This document shows positions 24,426 to 36,395 of a stretch of 64,000 nt of DNA, piece by piece. The DNA comes from Helopsaltes ochotensis (taxonomy: Eukaryota; Chordata; Aves; Passeriformes; Locustellidae). Every line of letters starts with the position of its first letter. Position 1 is the first letter of the stretch. A program made the position numbers and the translations under genes. The notes beneath the pieces are model-generated. The model saw only the letters and a program-made list of their open reading frames with translations. It made no database searches and was not told the DNA's origin. Location: the NCBI GenBank assembly GCA_013400155.1, contig VXBM01000336.1, forward strand, positions 718,854 to 782,853. Direction: 5' to 3'.

Positions 24426-26430
24426 TGTATCTACATATGTTTCTATGCACATGAAAAAATAAATGTATATGAAATATTATATTCTATATATTTTCTTAAG
24501 TAATAAAGTTGGTTAATCTGTGTTTATAGACTGAAATTCTATATTTAGAAAGTATATTTGGAAGAGTATTTCAAAGGTAGTTGAAAAGTAAAGGTGTTAT
24601 AAAGTACTTTATTGATGTAATGCATGTAATGGTGCATTCTTTTGGAGCAGCTGAAGAAGCTATAGTCTTTATTTGATTTTTAGGATTGGTTTAGAGAAAC
24701 CAGCTGGAAGGAAATTACAAACTTGAGTCTCTAAGTCTTTGTATCATGAATAATACAGCATATAGGTAGCTGTGTGTGGCGCATACAAGGGATGCTAGGG
24801 AAGAGCACTTTCTACTCTTGACTGCAGGTGCAAAGTGCGCCTGAGAAGTTAAGACTTCATTTTCTCTCAGATTTATTGGAAGGTAGGTGTAGGTACAGCA
24901 ATTGCTAAAAAGCAAGTAATGGGAAACAGTTTGTACCAATTTTAAACCCTAAAGATGACACCTGCTCTGCAGTCAAGCCCTCCTAGGTAGGTGGTGTTTC
25001 AGGTCAAGTTAACTAAAGCAGCCTAACGGGCTCCCTTTTCCTTATGTGGATACAGTCTAGAGCTTTTGGGAAATGGAAAGTCAATCAAACATGCTGTTTG
25101 CAAGAGACTCAGATAAGGAAATCAAGTTTACGTAGTGTGGGGTTTTTAAGATACGCCGTAAGATGGGAGTTGTTTCAGCATTTTTAAGTATAGCAGTTAG
25201 TTGTTAAGTATTTTCGTGGGGCAGAGCTCAGGTTGTAATCCACAGGTCTGTGTAAATGAAGTTTTTTAACTCTTATGATTGTTTCAGAGCTCTTTTTAGT
25301 GTGTGCTAAGGCTACCAAATATATTATTAGGTGAGCAAACCGCTCTTTCCATATGTCATTTATTTAGGTGTTAATAGCTGATGGCATAAATCACTAGCTA
25401 ATTATTGAATCCTTAGCCAGTGATTCTTAACTATTCTTAAGTAATGATACATAAAAACAGACAATCAGAAAATACTATAGAATCTGATCTAAAGAAGCTC
25501 AGAGGGGTTTTAAGCAGCCTTTTAGCAGCCCTTTGATACTGCTTTTTTCAAATCTTTTTTTTTTTCACTTTTTTCTAATTTTTAGCCAATGCAAAGATTT
25601 AAAAACTGTGAAATTACAGCAACATCCCAGAGTGTTCTGCCACAGAAAATCAACAAATGTATTAAAAACTTTTAAGTTCTTTAATTGAGTTTCCATACGT
25701 ACAAATATATGCATTTGTGCATTGGGTTTTTTTACCTGTTATCTGGATTAGAGAATTTCTTAAAAAGAGTCCAGACCTTGTATGTCTACTCTAGTAGCCT
25801 TTTGTCTTGATTACAATTACCTGCTTATTCTGCAGGACTGTATGGGTTTCATGAAGATTTATTTTTAAGCTCATTTTTTTCAAAGGGACTTGGATTACTC
25901 AAAGCGTGGATGATTCATATGAAAATATGGTAACCACCTTCTCAGGGATTCTTCATTTCTGGTGAAATGGATGATATAATTAGGTTTTCTGCATTAACAG
26001 TACATTTTGCTTTTTCTAAAAGCTTACAAGTTATGTTAAAAGTTAATACACACACACATATATTTGATGTATAAACGTCTAACTAGCTGAATCTCTGAGG
26101 TCTTATACCCCTGTGTTAGTAGACCAGTTAAATACCAAAAGAGCTGAAGTTATATTTATAGAAAATGGTGAAAAGAAATCTGAACTAAGTAGGAAGACTC
26201 TGTGTGTTTTAATTTGAGTTCTACGTCTGCTGTCTTGATGAATAAGTAGATCAGTACGATATGGTTGAAATGTCTAAAATGTAATCTGTCCCATATTCTT
26301 AAATATTTTCTTCTGACCGCCTTGGTTTTCAGTCTGTCATGTTGCAGGGGCGAGGGGGGGTGGGTTGACCATTTAATTAATTTGTGCAAAAGTTATCATG
26401 TGCCAATTTTGTTTGTAATTAACTCTTTAG

Positions 26431-26521
26431 ATCATACCTCACTCCAGTACGGGATGAAGAGTCCGAGTCCCAAAGAAAAGCTAGATCCAGGCAAGCAAGA
26501 CAGTCTAGGAGATCTACACAG
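26431..26521 (+). CDS. PPP1R12A: PPP1R12A exon 15: first inhibitory phosphorylation module (Thr695)
   Basis: This 91-nt exon encodes residues 666-696 and begins RSYLTPVRDEESESQRKAR. It carries QARQSRRSTQ at its end. The Thr of RRST is chicken Thr695 / human Thr696, the main Rho-kinase and ZIP-kinase site that inhibits PP1c. The two upstream serines (QS, RRS) are PKA/PKG sites that block its phosphorylation. All key residues are intact. The downstream exon supplies GVTL, so the phospho-site context is split by an intron after Gln (phase 0). Confidence 0.98.
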
Positions 26522-27955
26522 GTATACTATTACTAAAGCTTATACATTTTTGAAAACATACCCATAACATCATTCTTGAGAAATAGGCTTTTGCATCTAT
26601 TTCTAATTAGTTTTTTCTGTGCATGAACTGTTGTAGATGATATGATGGAGCTGATCAACATATGGATAGCTAATAAGATTCATGACATAGGAAAAGAATG
26701 CTTTTAATCTAGTTTCTCTGGACAAGGGAAAATACTAAAAGAGAGTTTTTTATTACATGCTAATAATCTACTATCTAAATGCATTCTCCTTGCAGCATTT
26801 CTCTCTCTTAGTTTACATACTGATATATTTGGAAGTTCTTCCCAGTTTTTATCCATATTTATCAGCAACTAGCACAATTCTATCACAGGGACCAATGTGG
26901 CAGTAGCAAAATAGAGTATCTCTAATGGTACTCAATGTTCTTTGGGTGGTGGAGCAACTGCCATCGCTGTCTGCTGGCAGACTGAGAATAATCAGCAAAT
27001 AGTCCCTGAATAAAACAGCACAAAGAAATACTCTAGTCATTGTCCTTACCTGTTTTTAGGCTGAGTCCATAGCTACATTGCTTACTGATGTTGCTTTCAA
27101 ATCTTTGCAGTTTTAAACCTCTTTAAATACTTCTGGTTAGCTTTCCTAATGGGAGATCTGTGCTGCATGATGCAATTTCATCATACGGGAGTTATTCTTA
27201 CTTCATAATACTAATGCAGAGCCCTAAATGGCGGCCAGACTGCAGGCTAACTATTGCTGAATCTTTGCACTGAACAGGCTACCTGGAATTACTGGATTAA
27301 ACTTTATCAACACTAAAAGCAATTAAGTAACTGATAAAATGAAAAGTTGGCTTTGAAGAGTAGATTACAAACTGTTTTGAGTGATGTTTCACTTAAGATA
27401 CATCAGTTGAAAAGCGTAGTAGAGAAAAGCTGTCTTCATTAAACTGTTTGCTTTCTGAGCTTATTTCAAAATTAGTTTTTAGCCTAAAAATAAGAAGAGA
27501 CCTTTTAGTGTTGCTGACCTAAAAATCTACTTGCAAGGAACTAATTTGTAAAGTATCAACATTTCTGAAAATAGGAGCATTATAGTTTTAGGATTCATTC
27601 AGAAATGTTTAGTATGCTTACGATCATATCAAAAGCATCTATTGGATTCTTAAATTATTTCAATAGGATCTTCCATGCAATCTGTATTTACTAGTTCAGC
27701 TGAAAATTGGTTTCTTGGAGAGTCTGTGATAGATAGCATTGCAAAAAATACTTGCCACGTATCAGAGGGATGTTTGGTGCCAAGATTCAAGAGAAAAGCT
27801 TTATATGTAGAATATATAGGTAAAATTTATTTCTTAATAGATAGATTTAATTTTCTTAAGTTGAATGTTTTCTTTAAAATATTTATGTAACGTGATTATC
27901 TACATTAATGTTAATGTTATATTTAAATGGTGTATGCTGACTACTATTTTCACAG
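26522..27955 (+). other. PPP1R12A: Intron 15
   Basis: AT-rich, no recognised element. Ends in tattttcacag. Confidence 0.85.
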
Positions 27956-28153
27956 GGTGTAACACTGACAGATCTTCAAGAAGCTGAAAAAACTATAGGA
28001 AGAAGTCGTCCTACACGAACCAGAGAACAGGAAAATGAAGAAAAAGAAAAGGAAGAGAAAGAAAAGCAAGACAAAGAAAAACAAGAAGAAAAGAAAGAAT
28101 CTGAAACAAAAGATGATGATTATAGACAAAGATATTCCCGAACTGTTGAAGAG
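27956..28153 (+). CDS. PPP1R12A: PPP1R12A exon 16: Glu/Lys-rich helix
   Basis: This 198-nt, 66-codon exon is phase 0 at both ends and encodes residues 697-762. It starts with GVTLTDLQEAEKTIGRSR, completing the Thr695 inhibitory module. A long single-helix-like charged run follows (about 25 alternating EEK/EKQ/DKEK residues), then the segment DDDYRQRYSRTVEE. It is very close to human, with one residue fewer in the SETxDDD part. Confidence 0.98.
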
Positions 28154-28330
28154 GTATTTTCATGATGAGTCTCTTTAGGTAGAGAAATTATATGAATCTT
28201 TACTCTAACAATATTATTTTAATTTTGGTACTACTGTAAGAATAATCTTGTATAGTTAAAAGTTTTCCTATCCCATGGTTTGTATTTATTAATCTTGGTA
28301 AATTAATTCTAACATTTTTTTATTGAATAG

Positions 28331-28499
28331 CCGTATCATCGCTATAGACCAACTTCAACTTCAACTTCATCATCATCCACCTCTTCGCTCTCCACCTCCA
28401 CTAGCTCTTTATCAAGTTCAAGTCAGCTAAACAGACCAAACAGCCTTATAGGTATAACTTCTGCCTATTCTCGGAGCGGAACAAAGGAAAGTGAGAGAG
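28331..28499 (+). CDS. PPP1R12A: PPP1R12A exon 17: poly-Ser/Thr linker
   Basis: This 169-nt exon encodes residues 763-818. It begins with PYHRYRPTST, then a Ser/Thr run encoded by repeated TCA/ACT codons (a likely slippage-prone triplet region, about 28350-28425). It ends with SSQLNRPNSLIGITSAYSR. The order agrees with human (SSQLNRPNSLVGITSAYSR). The donor is AGAG/gtagga; the Glu codon is split. Confidence 0.97.
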
Positions 28500-30494
28500 G
28501 TAGGAGTACTGTTTATGAAGGGTTTTTTGTTGTTTTCATTGGCAAAGGGCAGTTTACATTTCTAGAGGTATTTCAAAATGGGGTGAGATATGTAAGACTA
28601 CTGGGGACGTACCTTGCTGAAATCTTCTGTAAGAAATTCCAAAACTTCCATACAGAGAGGAAAAAAGATTTTCTGTATTTGGTAGTCTTCTGCAACCATT
28701 TGGTTTTTTTCCATTGTTGGGCCACAGAAATTTCAAATATACTCCTATAAATATCCAGCTTTAATTTCTGCTTTAACACAGTAACTATAATAAAATACCA
28801 TATTGCAGGGTGTAAATACTTGCAGGTATTAAGAAGGAATTGTACTTGATTAAATAATTGCTAAATAACTAGGGGTTTGTTTCAGTCCTTCCACATTGAA
28901 GGACTGGAATGATGCTTTATTTCTTTAAGGACCTCTCAGGGTTGTATGAGCAGCTGGAAAAGGAAAGGGGATGTTTCCCACTGTAGTTCAGATGTAACTG
29001 TACTTCTGCATACTTTAACTGGTCTATGTAGTCTTCAACTAAGGATTAGATGTGTGATTCAGAGATCACAAAGAAGTTCTTTAATTGCACGGAGATTATG
29101 CCTTCATTTCAAATATCACTCACCTGCTATAATTCTGAGAGATGTTGTGCCTGATTCTTTGCCTTCGAAGGAGGAGCCTGTTAGTATACTGTGTGATCTC
29201 CTGTTCTTGGACTTGCCACAGTTGACTTGAGAGAGATACTTTAATTCAAGTTATTGACCAATAACTTTAGTAGGGTTACTGATTGAAATTGATAATTTTG
29301 TTTTACAGAGAGTCAGATAAAATGATCCACAGATGAAAGCTCCATGAACGATGTAGCAGTATTGCCATGTTTCCTAGAATGGTGTTTTCTGAGGAAGTTA
29401 CTGGAACTAGGCTTCATGGATATGCTTTCTGATTTTTTTTCCCTTTGTCCTAAACTGAACTGAAATTTGGATTATGATTCTTTCATAATGCATGCTTACT
29501 TTAGGAAACTCACTCTAGATTGTTCTGTGGAAAAGATTTTCATTGGTAAATATTAGCTACCACAGGTTCTATTTATGACTTTTGGAGGAGAAATATACTA
29601 CCATCTGAAATCCCTGAGGTAAAAATCCCAGTTTATTAAATTAGGAAAGGTGTATGTTCACCATAAATGTATCTCCCATCTCTCCTATTTAATTCTTGCT
29701 TCACTCTAAAGTGTTTATTTACCTCTGAAGACTAGTGATGGTAGTTATTAATGATTAGTGATTCTTCTATCTGAACTCTATTCTGTGGTTTCTTTATTTA
29801 GTAAAAGAACATCAGGCTGAACAGACTGCATGATAATAAGTAAAGAACTTTGATTTGGGCAGATTTGTTTAGGGTTTTTTTTGCACAAATTAGTTGTAAA
29901 CAAATAGGAGAGCAAACATAATCGTGAGTTGTTACATCTATTTTGAATTGCAATTGCATTTGTTTTGAAGAAAAAGGAATTCTGTAGCACAGTAATAATC
30001 TAATCTAGGAAGTCCCAATTTATTCTTCCTTAGAGCAAAAATGGAGAGGACTGTGATGAAAAGGAGGACTCTGAGGGGGACTTTTAAAAGTTGGGGTTTT
30101 TTTAATACTGCATCCTTGATGTGTGCAAAAAAAAACTTGTTTGATGAAGAATGGTAGAGAACTATTTTCTCTTTTTTTGTCCTTTTATACATCTGCTGAC
30201 ACAGATTCAATTATTACATGACAGTTTTGAAAACTGAATTGTAAGTCCAAGTTGTATTGTATTACTTTTACATTAAGACATTTTGTTTAGATGAAATTAG
30301 TACTTACACTATTTTAGAGCTATGTCTTTGGGGGAGTGTGTATTACAGCAAACCCTGTATGTGGTAAGACACTCTTCAGGAAATTTATGTCAGGTAAAAA
30401 GAATGTATTGTGAGCATTTTAAAGACTATGAAGAAGTATTTCAGAAAACTAGATTGTGTCACAATTCAGTGAATGAGAAAATTGTTATTAACAG
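28500..30494 (+). other. PPP1R12A: Intron 17
   Basis: AT-rich with no recognised element. Several sub-100-codon chance ORFs are present on both strands. Confidence 0.85.
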
Positions 30495-30613
30495 AAGGGG
30501 GCAAAAAAGAAGAAGAAAAGGAAGAAGATAAGTCGCAGACTAAGTCCATAAGGGAAAGACGGAGACCAAGAGAAAAACGACGATCTACAGGAGTTTCGTT
30601 TTGGACTCAGGAT
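30495..30613 (+). CDS. PPP1R12A: PPP1R12A exon 18: second inhibitory module (Thr850)
   Basis: This 119-nt exon encodes residues 819-858. It opens with a GGKKEEEKEEDK charged stretch, continues SIRERRRPREKRRSTGVSFW and ends TQD. The Thr of RRST counts to position 850 when the first module is 695, exactly the chicken numbers. This is the Rho-kinase site whose phosphorylation weakens myosin binding (human Thr853). The serine before it is the PKG/PKA site. Donor GAT/gtaagt. Confidence 0.98.
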
Positions 30614-31280
30614 GTAAGTAAACTTCACTTGTAGCAAAACAAAATGTGTATAGTGTACTCTTAAAACAGAATTGTATAGAGTAATACAATATGTAACTAA
30701 TTGTTCTAGAACAAATCATGCTTTTCAATTTAAATATTCTTTGGTTTTGTTTTGAAACTTTCAGGAGCAAAATCAAAATTCAGTTTTTTCAGTTGATATA
30801 CTGCTAACAAGAATTCTAGAACACTGTAGTAACCATAACTTAACAGCAATTAATCATAATCTAAGGAAAAGAAATAAATTATTGAACAAATGTTTTCTAT
30901 TGCATGCATACTAAAGCTGTAAAAATGAGACTCTATTTGGTACATTTCAGGTAGCTATGTACTTAGCAACTTATAGCACTTCTGTCAGATTAGAAGGGTT
31001 ATTGTTGAGTTTTTCAGACTATTCCTTTTCCCTTTTCTTTGTCATGAGATCTATATGTAATGTAAAAGCCAGATTTTCGTGGGTCAAATGCAAAATTTTT
31101 TCGTCTCCTTCTGGTACTGAAAACATGTACCTGTTTGAGGATTTTCTTCATCCATCCTGTGCATTCTCTGTGGAGTAGTCTGCTGCTCTTACATTTTCAT
31201 ATTCAAAGTGTAGGATGCATTAAAATCTTGCTAAGCTTTCAACAGTTTAATTATTTTTCCTCTCCCACCTCTTTCACCAG
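30614..31280 (+). other. PPP1R12A: Intron 18
   Basis: AT-rich, nothing recognised. Ends with a C/T-rich tract and ttcaccag. Confidence 0.85.
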
Positions 31281-31346
31281 AGTGATGAAAATGAACAGGA
31301 TCACCAATCTGATTCAGAAGAAGGAACAAATAAGAAAGAAACTCAG
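31281..31346 (+). CDS. PPP1R12A: PPP1R12A exon 19: acidic linker
   Basis: This 66-nt, 22-codon exon is phase 0 at both ends and encodes residues 859-880. SDENEQDHQSDSEEGTNK leads to KETQ. Human differs by E, Q and T replacements and S for T. The segment is acidic and disordered. Confidence 0.97.
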
Positions 31347-34300
31347 GTAATTTAAGGAAGATAATTTGTTCGTTAATTTTTAAGAGGTACATTTTGATTG
31401 TAAAATTGTTACAGTTGGATTTACATATCAATGGGGGCCATAACTGACCATTTTGTCTTCCATTCTGATTATGTAGAATTAGCACCCTGAAAATGTGGAT
31501 TAGATTTTTGACACAAAGGTCAGGGACATGATGCAGCAGGTTACTGGAGCAAGCATTCCATTTCTACCCAGCAAAATCTTTATTTCACCTACGTTGTTGT
31601 TTTTGGATAAATTATGTCCAATTACTTACACACTAATTAAAACCTTTGAAAATTAAACCCAATGCTGTTACTATTATATTTAAAAAATAATATGAGAAGT
31701 TAATTTAGGGAAACACAGAAAGTTGAAGAGTGCTATGTATGTAATTTCTTCAGTGAACAAAATGGTTTTCTGAATATTGTAAATGAGTATTATTGGTCTT
31801 GATAAGAAGTCAGTGGATAACAGTATAATAGGCTTGATTTAATGGGAAAAGTCCTTAAAAACAGAATGGTGTTTGACAGTGGGATGAAGAGTGTTAAAAG
31901 GGAATTAATTACATAATTGGAGCTATAAGGAGAATGTATTTCTTTTGACCTAAACCTTGGAGTAACACACTACAGAAACAGGTTCATTATTTAGAAATAA
32001 AACTCAAGTGAGATTTCTTTCTTTTTTGTAAAAGCTTCCATTACACATCTGTTAAATATTCTAATTAAGAGACTCATTCTGTTTCATTTTGATTTGCTGT
32101 ATTTTTTATTTCTGTTTATTTCTATGCAGTTATTTCTGTAAAATAACTTCATAGTCCTGTCTCCTTTCCTCCCAGTAGTAGTACATATCATTATCCTTAG
32201 CTCTGTAATTACTTCATATTCTGTTCTGTAGAGATTAATTTTGGTACAACACGTTGTGTGGTGTTTCTGATATAATTAATAACACTACAGTGAAATAGGG
32301 CTAAATCAGTCCCAAAATTATTCATATTTTTAAAAGGGTGTCTGTGTTGGGCTGGAACGGTGGAGAAATGTAGAATTGACTGACCGAGAGTTCTTGGACA
32401 GGTGCACTTTTTGCTGTGCCCAGGCCCAGAGAGTGGTGGTAAATGAAATTCCATCCAGCTGGCATCTGCTCATAAGTGAAATTCTCCAGGGTTTAGTGTT
32501 GGGGTCGGTCCTGTTTAATACTTTCATCCATGACCTGGGTGAGAGGATCAATGGCACCTTCAGTCAGTTTGCAGATAACACCAAGTTCAGCAGCAGTGTT
32601 GATCTGCTGGAGGGCAGGAAGGCTCTGCAGAGGGATCTGGACAGGCTGGATCCGTGGACTGAGGCCAGCTGGATGAGGTTCAGTAAGGCCAAGTGCTGGG
32701 TCCTGCACCTGGGTCACATCAACCCCAGGCAGTGCCACAGGCTGGGGACAGAGTGGCTGGAAAATGCCCAAGGGATGAAGTAGCTGGGGATGCTGGTGAC
32801 AGCAGCTGAACATGAGCCAGCGTGTGCCCAGGTGGCCAAGAAGGCCAGGGGCATCCTGGCCTGGATCAGCAATAGTGCGGCCAGCAGGAGCAGGGCCCCT
32901 GTACTTGGCACTGGTGAGGCCACACCTTGAGTCCTGTGTCTGCTTCTGGGCCCATGACTACAAGAAAGACACTGAGGTGCTGGAAAATGCCCAGAGAAGG
33001 GCAGCAAGGCTGGGAAAAGGGTGTGCAGCACAAGGACAAGGGTCTGGAGGAGTGGCTGAGGCAGCTGGGGTTGTTTAACCTGGAGAAAAGGAGGCTCAGG
33101 GGACTCCTCTCTCCAGCCACCTCAAAGAAAGCTGTAGCCAGGTGGGGGTTGGTCTCTTCTCCCAGGCAACAGGGACAGGACAAAAGGAAATGGCCTCAAG
33201 CTGAGCCAGGGAGGTTCAGGCCGGACATCAGGAAGACTTTGCTCACTGAGAAGGGTAGCTCAGCATTGGAACAGGCTGCCCAGAGAGGCTGTGGAGCCAC
33301 CGTCCCCGGAAGCACGGAAGGAACAACCGGACATGCCAGCGCTATGGTTTAGTCGTGGTGGTGTTCAGTCAAAGGTTGGACTCAGTGATCTTGGAAGTGT
33401 TTTCCAATGCAAATGATTTTATGATGAAACACCAGAACAGGTGAAGAAGAAGAGAAGTTATAGATGTGGTTTGGGTGCATGCTATAGAGGAAATTAGAGA
33501 AGAATGACAAGAATGATTTCTAGCCTGAAAATGTTAAGGAATCAGAAAAATCGTTATCTTACTCATGTCAGAGGTTTTTGAAAGAACTGTCTGTAAGATT
33601 TCAGTTTGTGCTTCTTGTTCTTCAGAACTCTTGACTCCTTAGATGATAATTTGTCCTTAAAGGAAAGCTATTAAAGTCAGACTTTGTGAAGCACTTTTGA
33701 CAGTTTGAGGTTGTTCTCTAATTTTGTTTAGGCTTTTTTAATATTAAGAGCAGAGAATTTCTTGAATTGGCACAAAAAATGCCGTGTTGTTACTTAAAGG
33801 AAATTGGTGTTCCTGCTAGAACAGTCTTAGAACTAAGTTTTAGGATAGCCACTTAAAAATAAGGAAATTGGATTATTTCTTCGGTAGATTAAGTGTTTCT
33901 GTGAAGCCAATTTTTAAGTATGATGCATTGCAAGAAAAACTTTATAATTTGAATAAATACTACAACTGTGGTTAGCTTATAATTTATGGACTAATTGTGG
34001 CATATTCTACAAAATCTCTTAATTTGCAGCATTATTCATGCTCTTGACAGAAAATAGTGATGTTTTATTAGGGGTGGTTAGGCTATAGCATGTTCCTCTG
34101 TGCAGTAAGTGCACTTCAAGGTGTCAAAGGGGAAGTTGAATGTATTGTAGAGGATGTGGCTGTTTACCTATGTACATTGAAAAAATACAGTTCCCTTTTA
34201 TAAAAGGAAACCAAGCAAGCCACATCACACCTCCCAGAAAACCACCTAGGGGAAGGCTTCGCCCACTGCTAGGTGAATAACATTGGAGGATGTCCAGGTG

Positions 34301-35072
34301 GTGATATATCAGTAGAATTTCTTGACTGAAATGTCTTCACTCAAGATTGGAATAGTAATAGGAAGAAATTATGCATCTGTATTGACCCAGAGGGGAAAAA
34401 GGTTTGTATGACTGATGTAATGTTTAGAGGACACTCCCTCACTCTTAAGTCATCACTTTTAATTAAGTTTGGCTTGTCACTAAACTAAAGAGAGTTTAAT
34501 TTTTTATGTTACTTTCATTCATTCATTCCAAGTGAATCCACAGGGAAAAAATTACTGCCATTTAAATTAAGTCTAATAAGTACTTCCTTATGTTGTTGGT
34601 GTAGTAACTTGTTTCCAGTCCTGCTATGTTGAAACAGTGATCCTGTATCTTAATTTATTGTTTTGAGCTGAAGTCATTATGTTCAAAACATCATAGCTAA
34701 TGTTAAAGAAGAAAAAGAAGGAACAGTGAATTTGAGGAACACTGCTCTGATGCTTTTGATAACAGGGAAGCAAACCCAAAATGCACCCACTGCTGAAATA
34801 ACTCCACTGTTTAGGGCACTCCAGACTTTTAGAGTATTATGTTAATGTCCTTGTAAATCATATTTTGTCAAGTGCGCTCTAGCACATATTTCTTTTCTTT
34901 TCTGGACATAACAAAGTTGAAGCTTGACACAGTTCAGATAATACGTACTGGTGGATAGCATGTGCACTTGGTATGACTGTTTCATTGTTTTTGTTCACGG
35001 ATTGTTATATATTTCAATTAAATTATTGACCGATCCATTCTTTTTCTCTCTTTTTACCTCTCCCCACGTCAG
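31347..35072 (+). other. PPP1R12A: Intron 19, containing a CR1 LINE
   Basis: A 3.7-kb intron. The sense-oriented CR1 fossil at about 32335-33430 takes up roughly a third of it; the rest is AT-rich without recognised content. The intron ends in a strong pyrimidine tract feeding the 17-nt microexon. Confidence 0.85.
32335..33430 (+). mobile_element. CR1-family LINE fossil, 5' truncated
   Basis: About 1.1 kb in the same orientation as the gene. Frames on the + strand give diverged pieces of the CR1 reverse transcriptase C-terminal half: QGLVLGSVLFNTFIHDLGE, then FADNTKFSSSVDLLEGRKAL, RFSKAKCWVLHLGH, later LVRPHLESCVCFWAHDYKKD and LRQLGLFNLEKRRLRG. The catalytic box reads FADN instead of xxDD and the frame is broken several times, so it is dead. 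The 3' end keeps the CR1 signature (ggttggactcagtgatcttgg, ttttccaatgcaaatg) but lacks a clear 8-bp tail repeat. It is one of many such bird/reptile copies. Confidence 0.93.
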
Positions 35073-35089
35073 AGTGAGAGCCTTTCAAG
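35073..35089 (+). CDS. PPP1R12A: PPP1R12A exon 20: 17-nt microexon
   Basis: This 17-nt exon (AGTGAGAGCCTTTCAAG) sits behind a long pyrimidine tract and a cgtcag acceptor and is followed by gtatgt. It encodes SESLS plus two bases of an Arg codon, matching the human TDSISR at the same place. Without it the frame from exon 19 to exon 21 is lost at once (ATA TGA), so the microexon is needed for the whole coiled coil and zipper. Confidence 0.93.
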
Positions 35090-36253
35090 GTATGTGTCGT
35101 TTAAACAAATTAGAATTGTTATACTTTCTGTCCACATGTTGTCATTTGAAATTCTTTATGTACAAATTCAGCTTAAGTCCAGTATTTGGATTGAGCTATA
35201 AAAGGCTGTGATGATACTTACATTTTGCATGAAGTATGACTATGTAAAGCTACAGTCCTGGCATGTGTGGGTGGAATACCCCATGCTGGGGAATATGTTG
35301 AACTCCGTATTTGTAGTCCACTGACAGCAGGCTGGGCATTTCACAGAACATGATGGACACAGTACTGTGCCCTACAGATTTTTCAGCATGGACCCAGCTT
35401 TTACAAAGAAGACAAGAGGTTCTTGTTTCCTCTCTTCTAGAATATCCTACTGAAAATTTTCTACATAACCTCAATAAAAATACAGCCTCAGAAAAACATA
35501 TTTCCTTAAGATTTGTTAAAAAGCAAATGCTGAAATATTGTTAATTTTAAAAAAAAGAATTTCATTTATTTTTGGACCATTAGCTTTAATTCTCCAATTT
35601 TGTTATGTTCTGACTGGTGAAAATCTGTTAAATACAACTGCTCTAGCACGTTTAATGAATAGTGAACAGTGTGAAATTACTCTTAACTTTATTGATACTG
35701 GTTGTTACTGAGTTGTTAGGAGAAAGACTACTAAAGATTTGTTTCATCAACTGCTTCTGTTGAGATTCTAGAATTCACAGCAAATAATTTTGAAATCCTG
35801 ATTTCTGTAATAAAACTTAAAATCCATCTAGGCCATTCATCTTGTGTTTTATAAAACACTTCAGTTAAACTAATACACTTTAAAAAATATATATGTTCTT
35901 TTTAAATAAAGAAGAATTAAGCTATCTAAGCTAGTTTAAAAGTATTTTAAGACATGTAAATATTTGCTTGCATTAAATAATTTAATTACATTTAAAATAT
36001 TTCTCTGCATACATACTCTGCAGACTGAGCAATTTGAAAACATTTTCATCCAGAATCTTGAAGTACTGGAGAATGTAAGAACAAAATTTGCATCAAATTA
36101 GAAGACTAAAATCAAATTTTAGTCTAGTTAAAATACATAATTGCATTTGATTGTTTTCAGCTGGGTAGCAGCAAACTCAAAAATGTTTGATACAGTCGGG
36201 GGGTCTCAGTTTGGCTGCAAAGGCAAAGAAAAATCAGAATTTTTCTTTTACAG
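35090..36253 (+). other. PPP1R12A: Intron 20
   Basis: Very AT-rich, no recognised element. Confidence 0.85.
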
Positions 36254-36395
36254 ATATGATTCGGGATCACTCAGCATGTCTGCAGGTGATCGTTATGATT
36301 CAGCGCAGGGGCGATCGGGGTCGCAGAGTTATCTTGAAGATCGAAAACCATACTGCAGTAGACTAGAAAAAGATGATAGCCCTGATTTTAAGAAG
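36254..36395 (+). CDS. PPP1R12A: PPP1R12A exon 21: second 14-3-3 site region
   Basis: This 142-nt exon encodes residues 886-933: YDSGSLSMSAGDRYDSAQGR, then SGSQSYLEDRKPYCSRLEK and DDSPDFKK. RSGS corresponds to human Ser910, another reported NUAK site, and RYDS to human Ser903. Both serines are kept. The human PYSSR pair is PYCSR here. The local base composition is GC-richer (several CG dinucleotides in GCGCAGGGGCGATCGGGG) than the flanking introns. Confidence 0.97.

Larger units (their letters stand above)
22807..26430 (+). other. PPP1R12A: Intron 14
   Basis: A 3.6-kb AT-rich intron. It holds a hairpin with 11-bp arms at 22900-22925, an AATT-type microsatellite at 23163-23180 and a GATA-type repeat containing a 30-bp perfect palindrome at 24377-24406. 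No coding exon recognised. Confidence 0.8.

Noticed and set aside
32376..33352. Overlapping open frames of 135 and 141 codons
   Set aside because: They are decayed pieces of a CR1 reverse transcriptase and its antisense shadows, not a host gene.
36141..36253. Upstream extension of the open frame into exon 21
   Set aside because: The reading continues through intron sequence by chance; the cag acceptor at 36251-36253 and the split Arg codon with the microexon set the true exon start.
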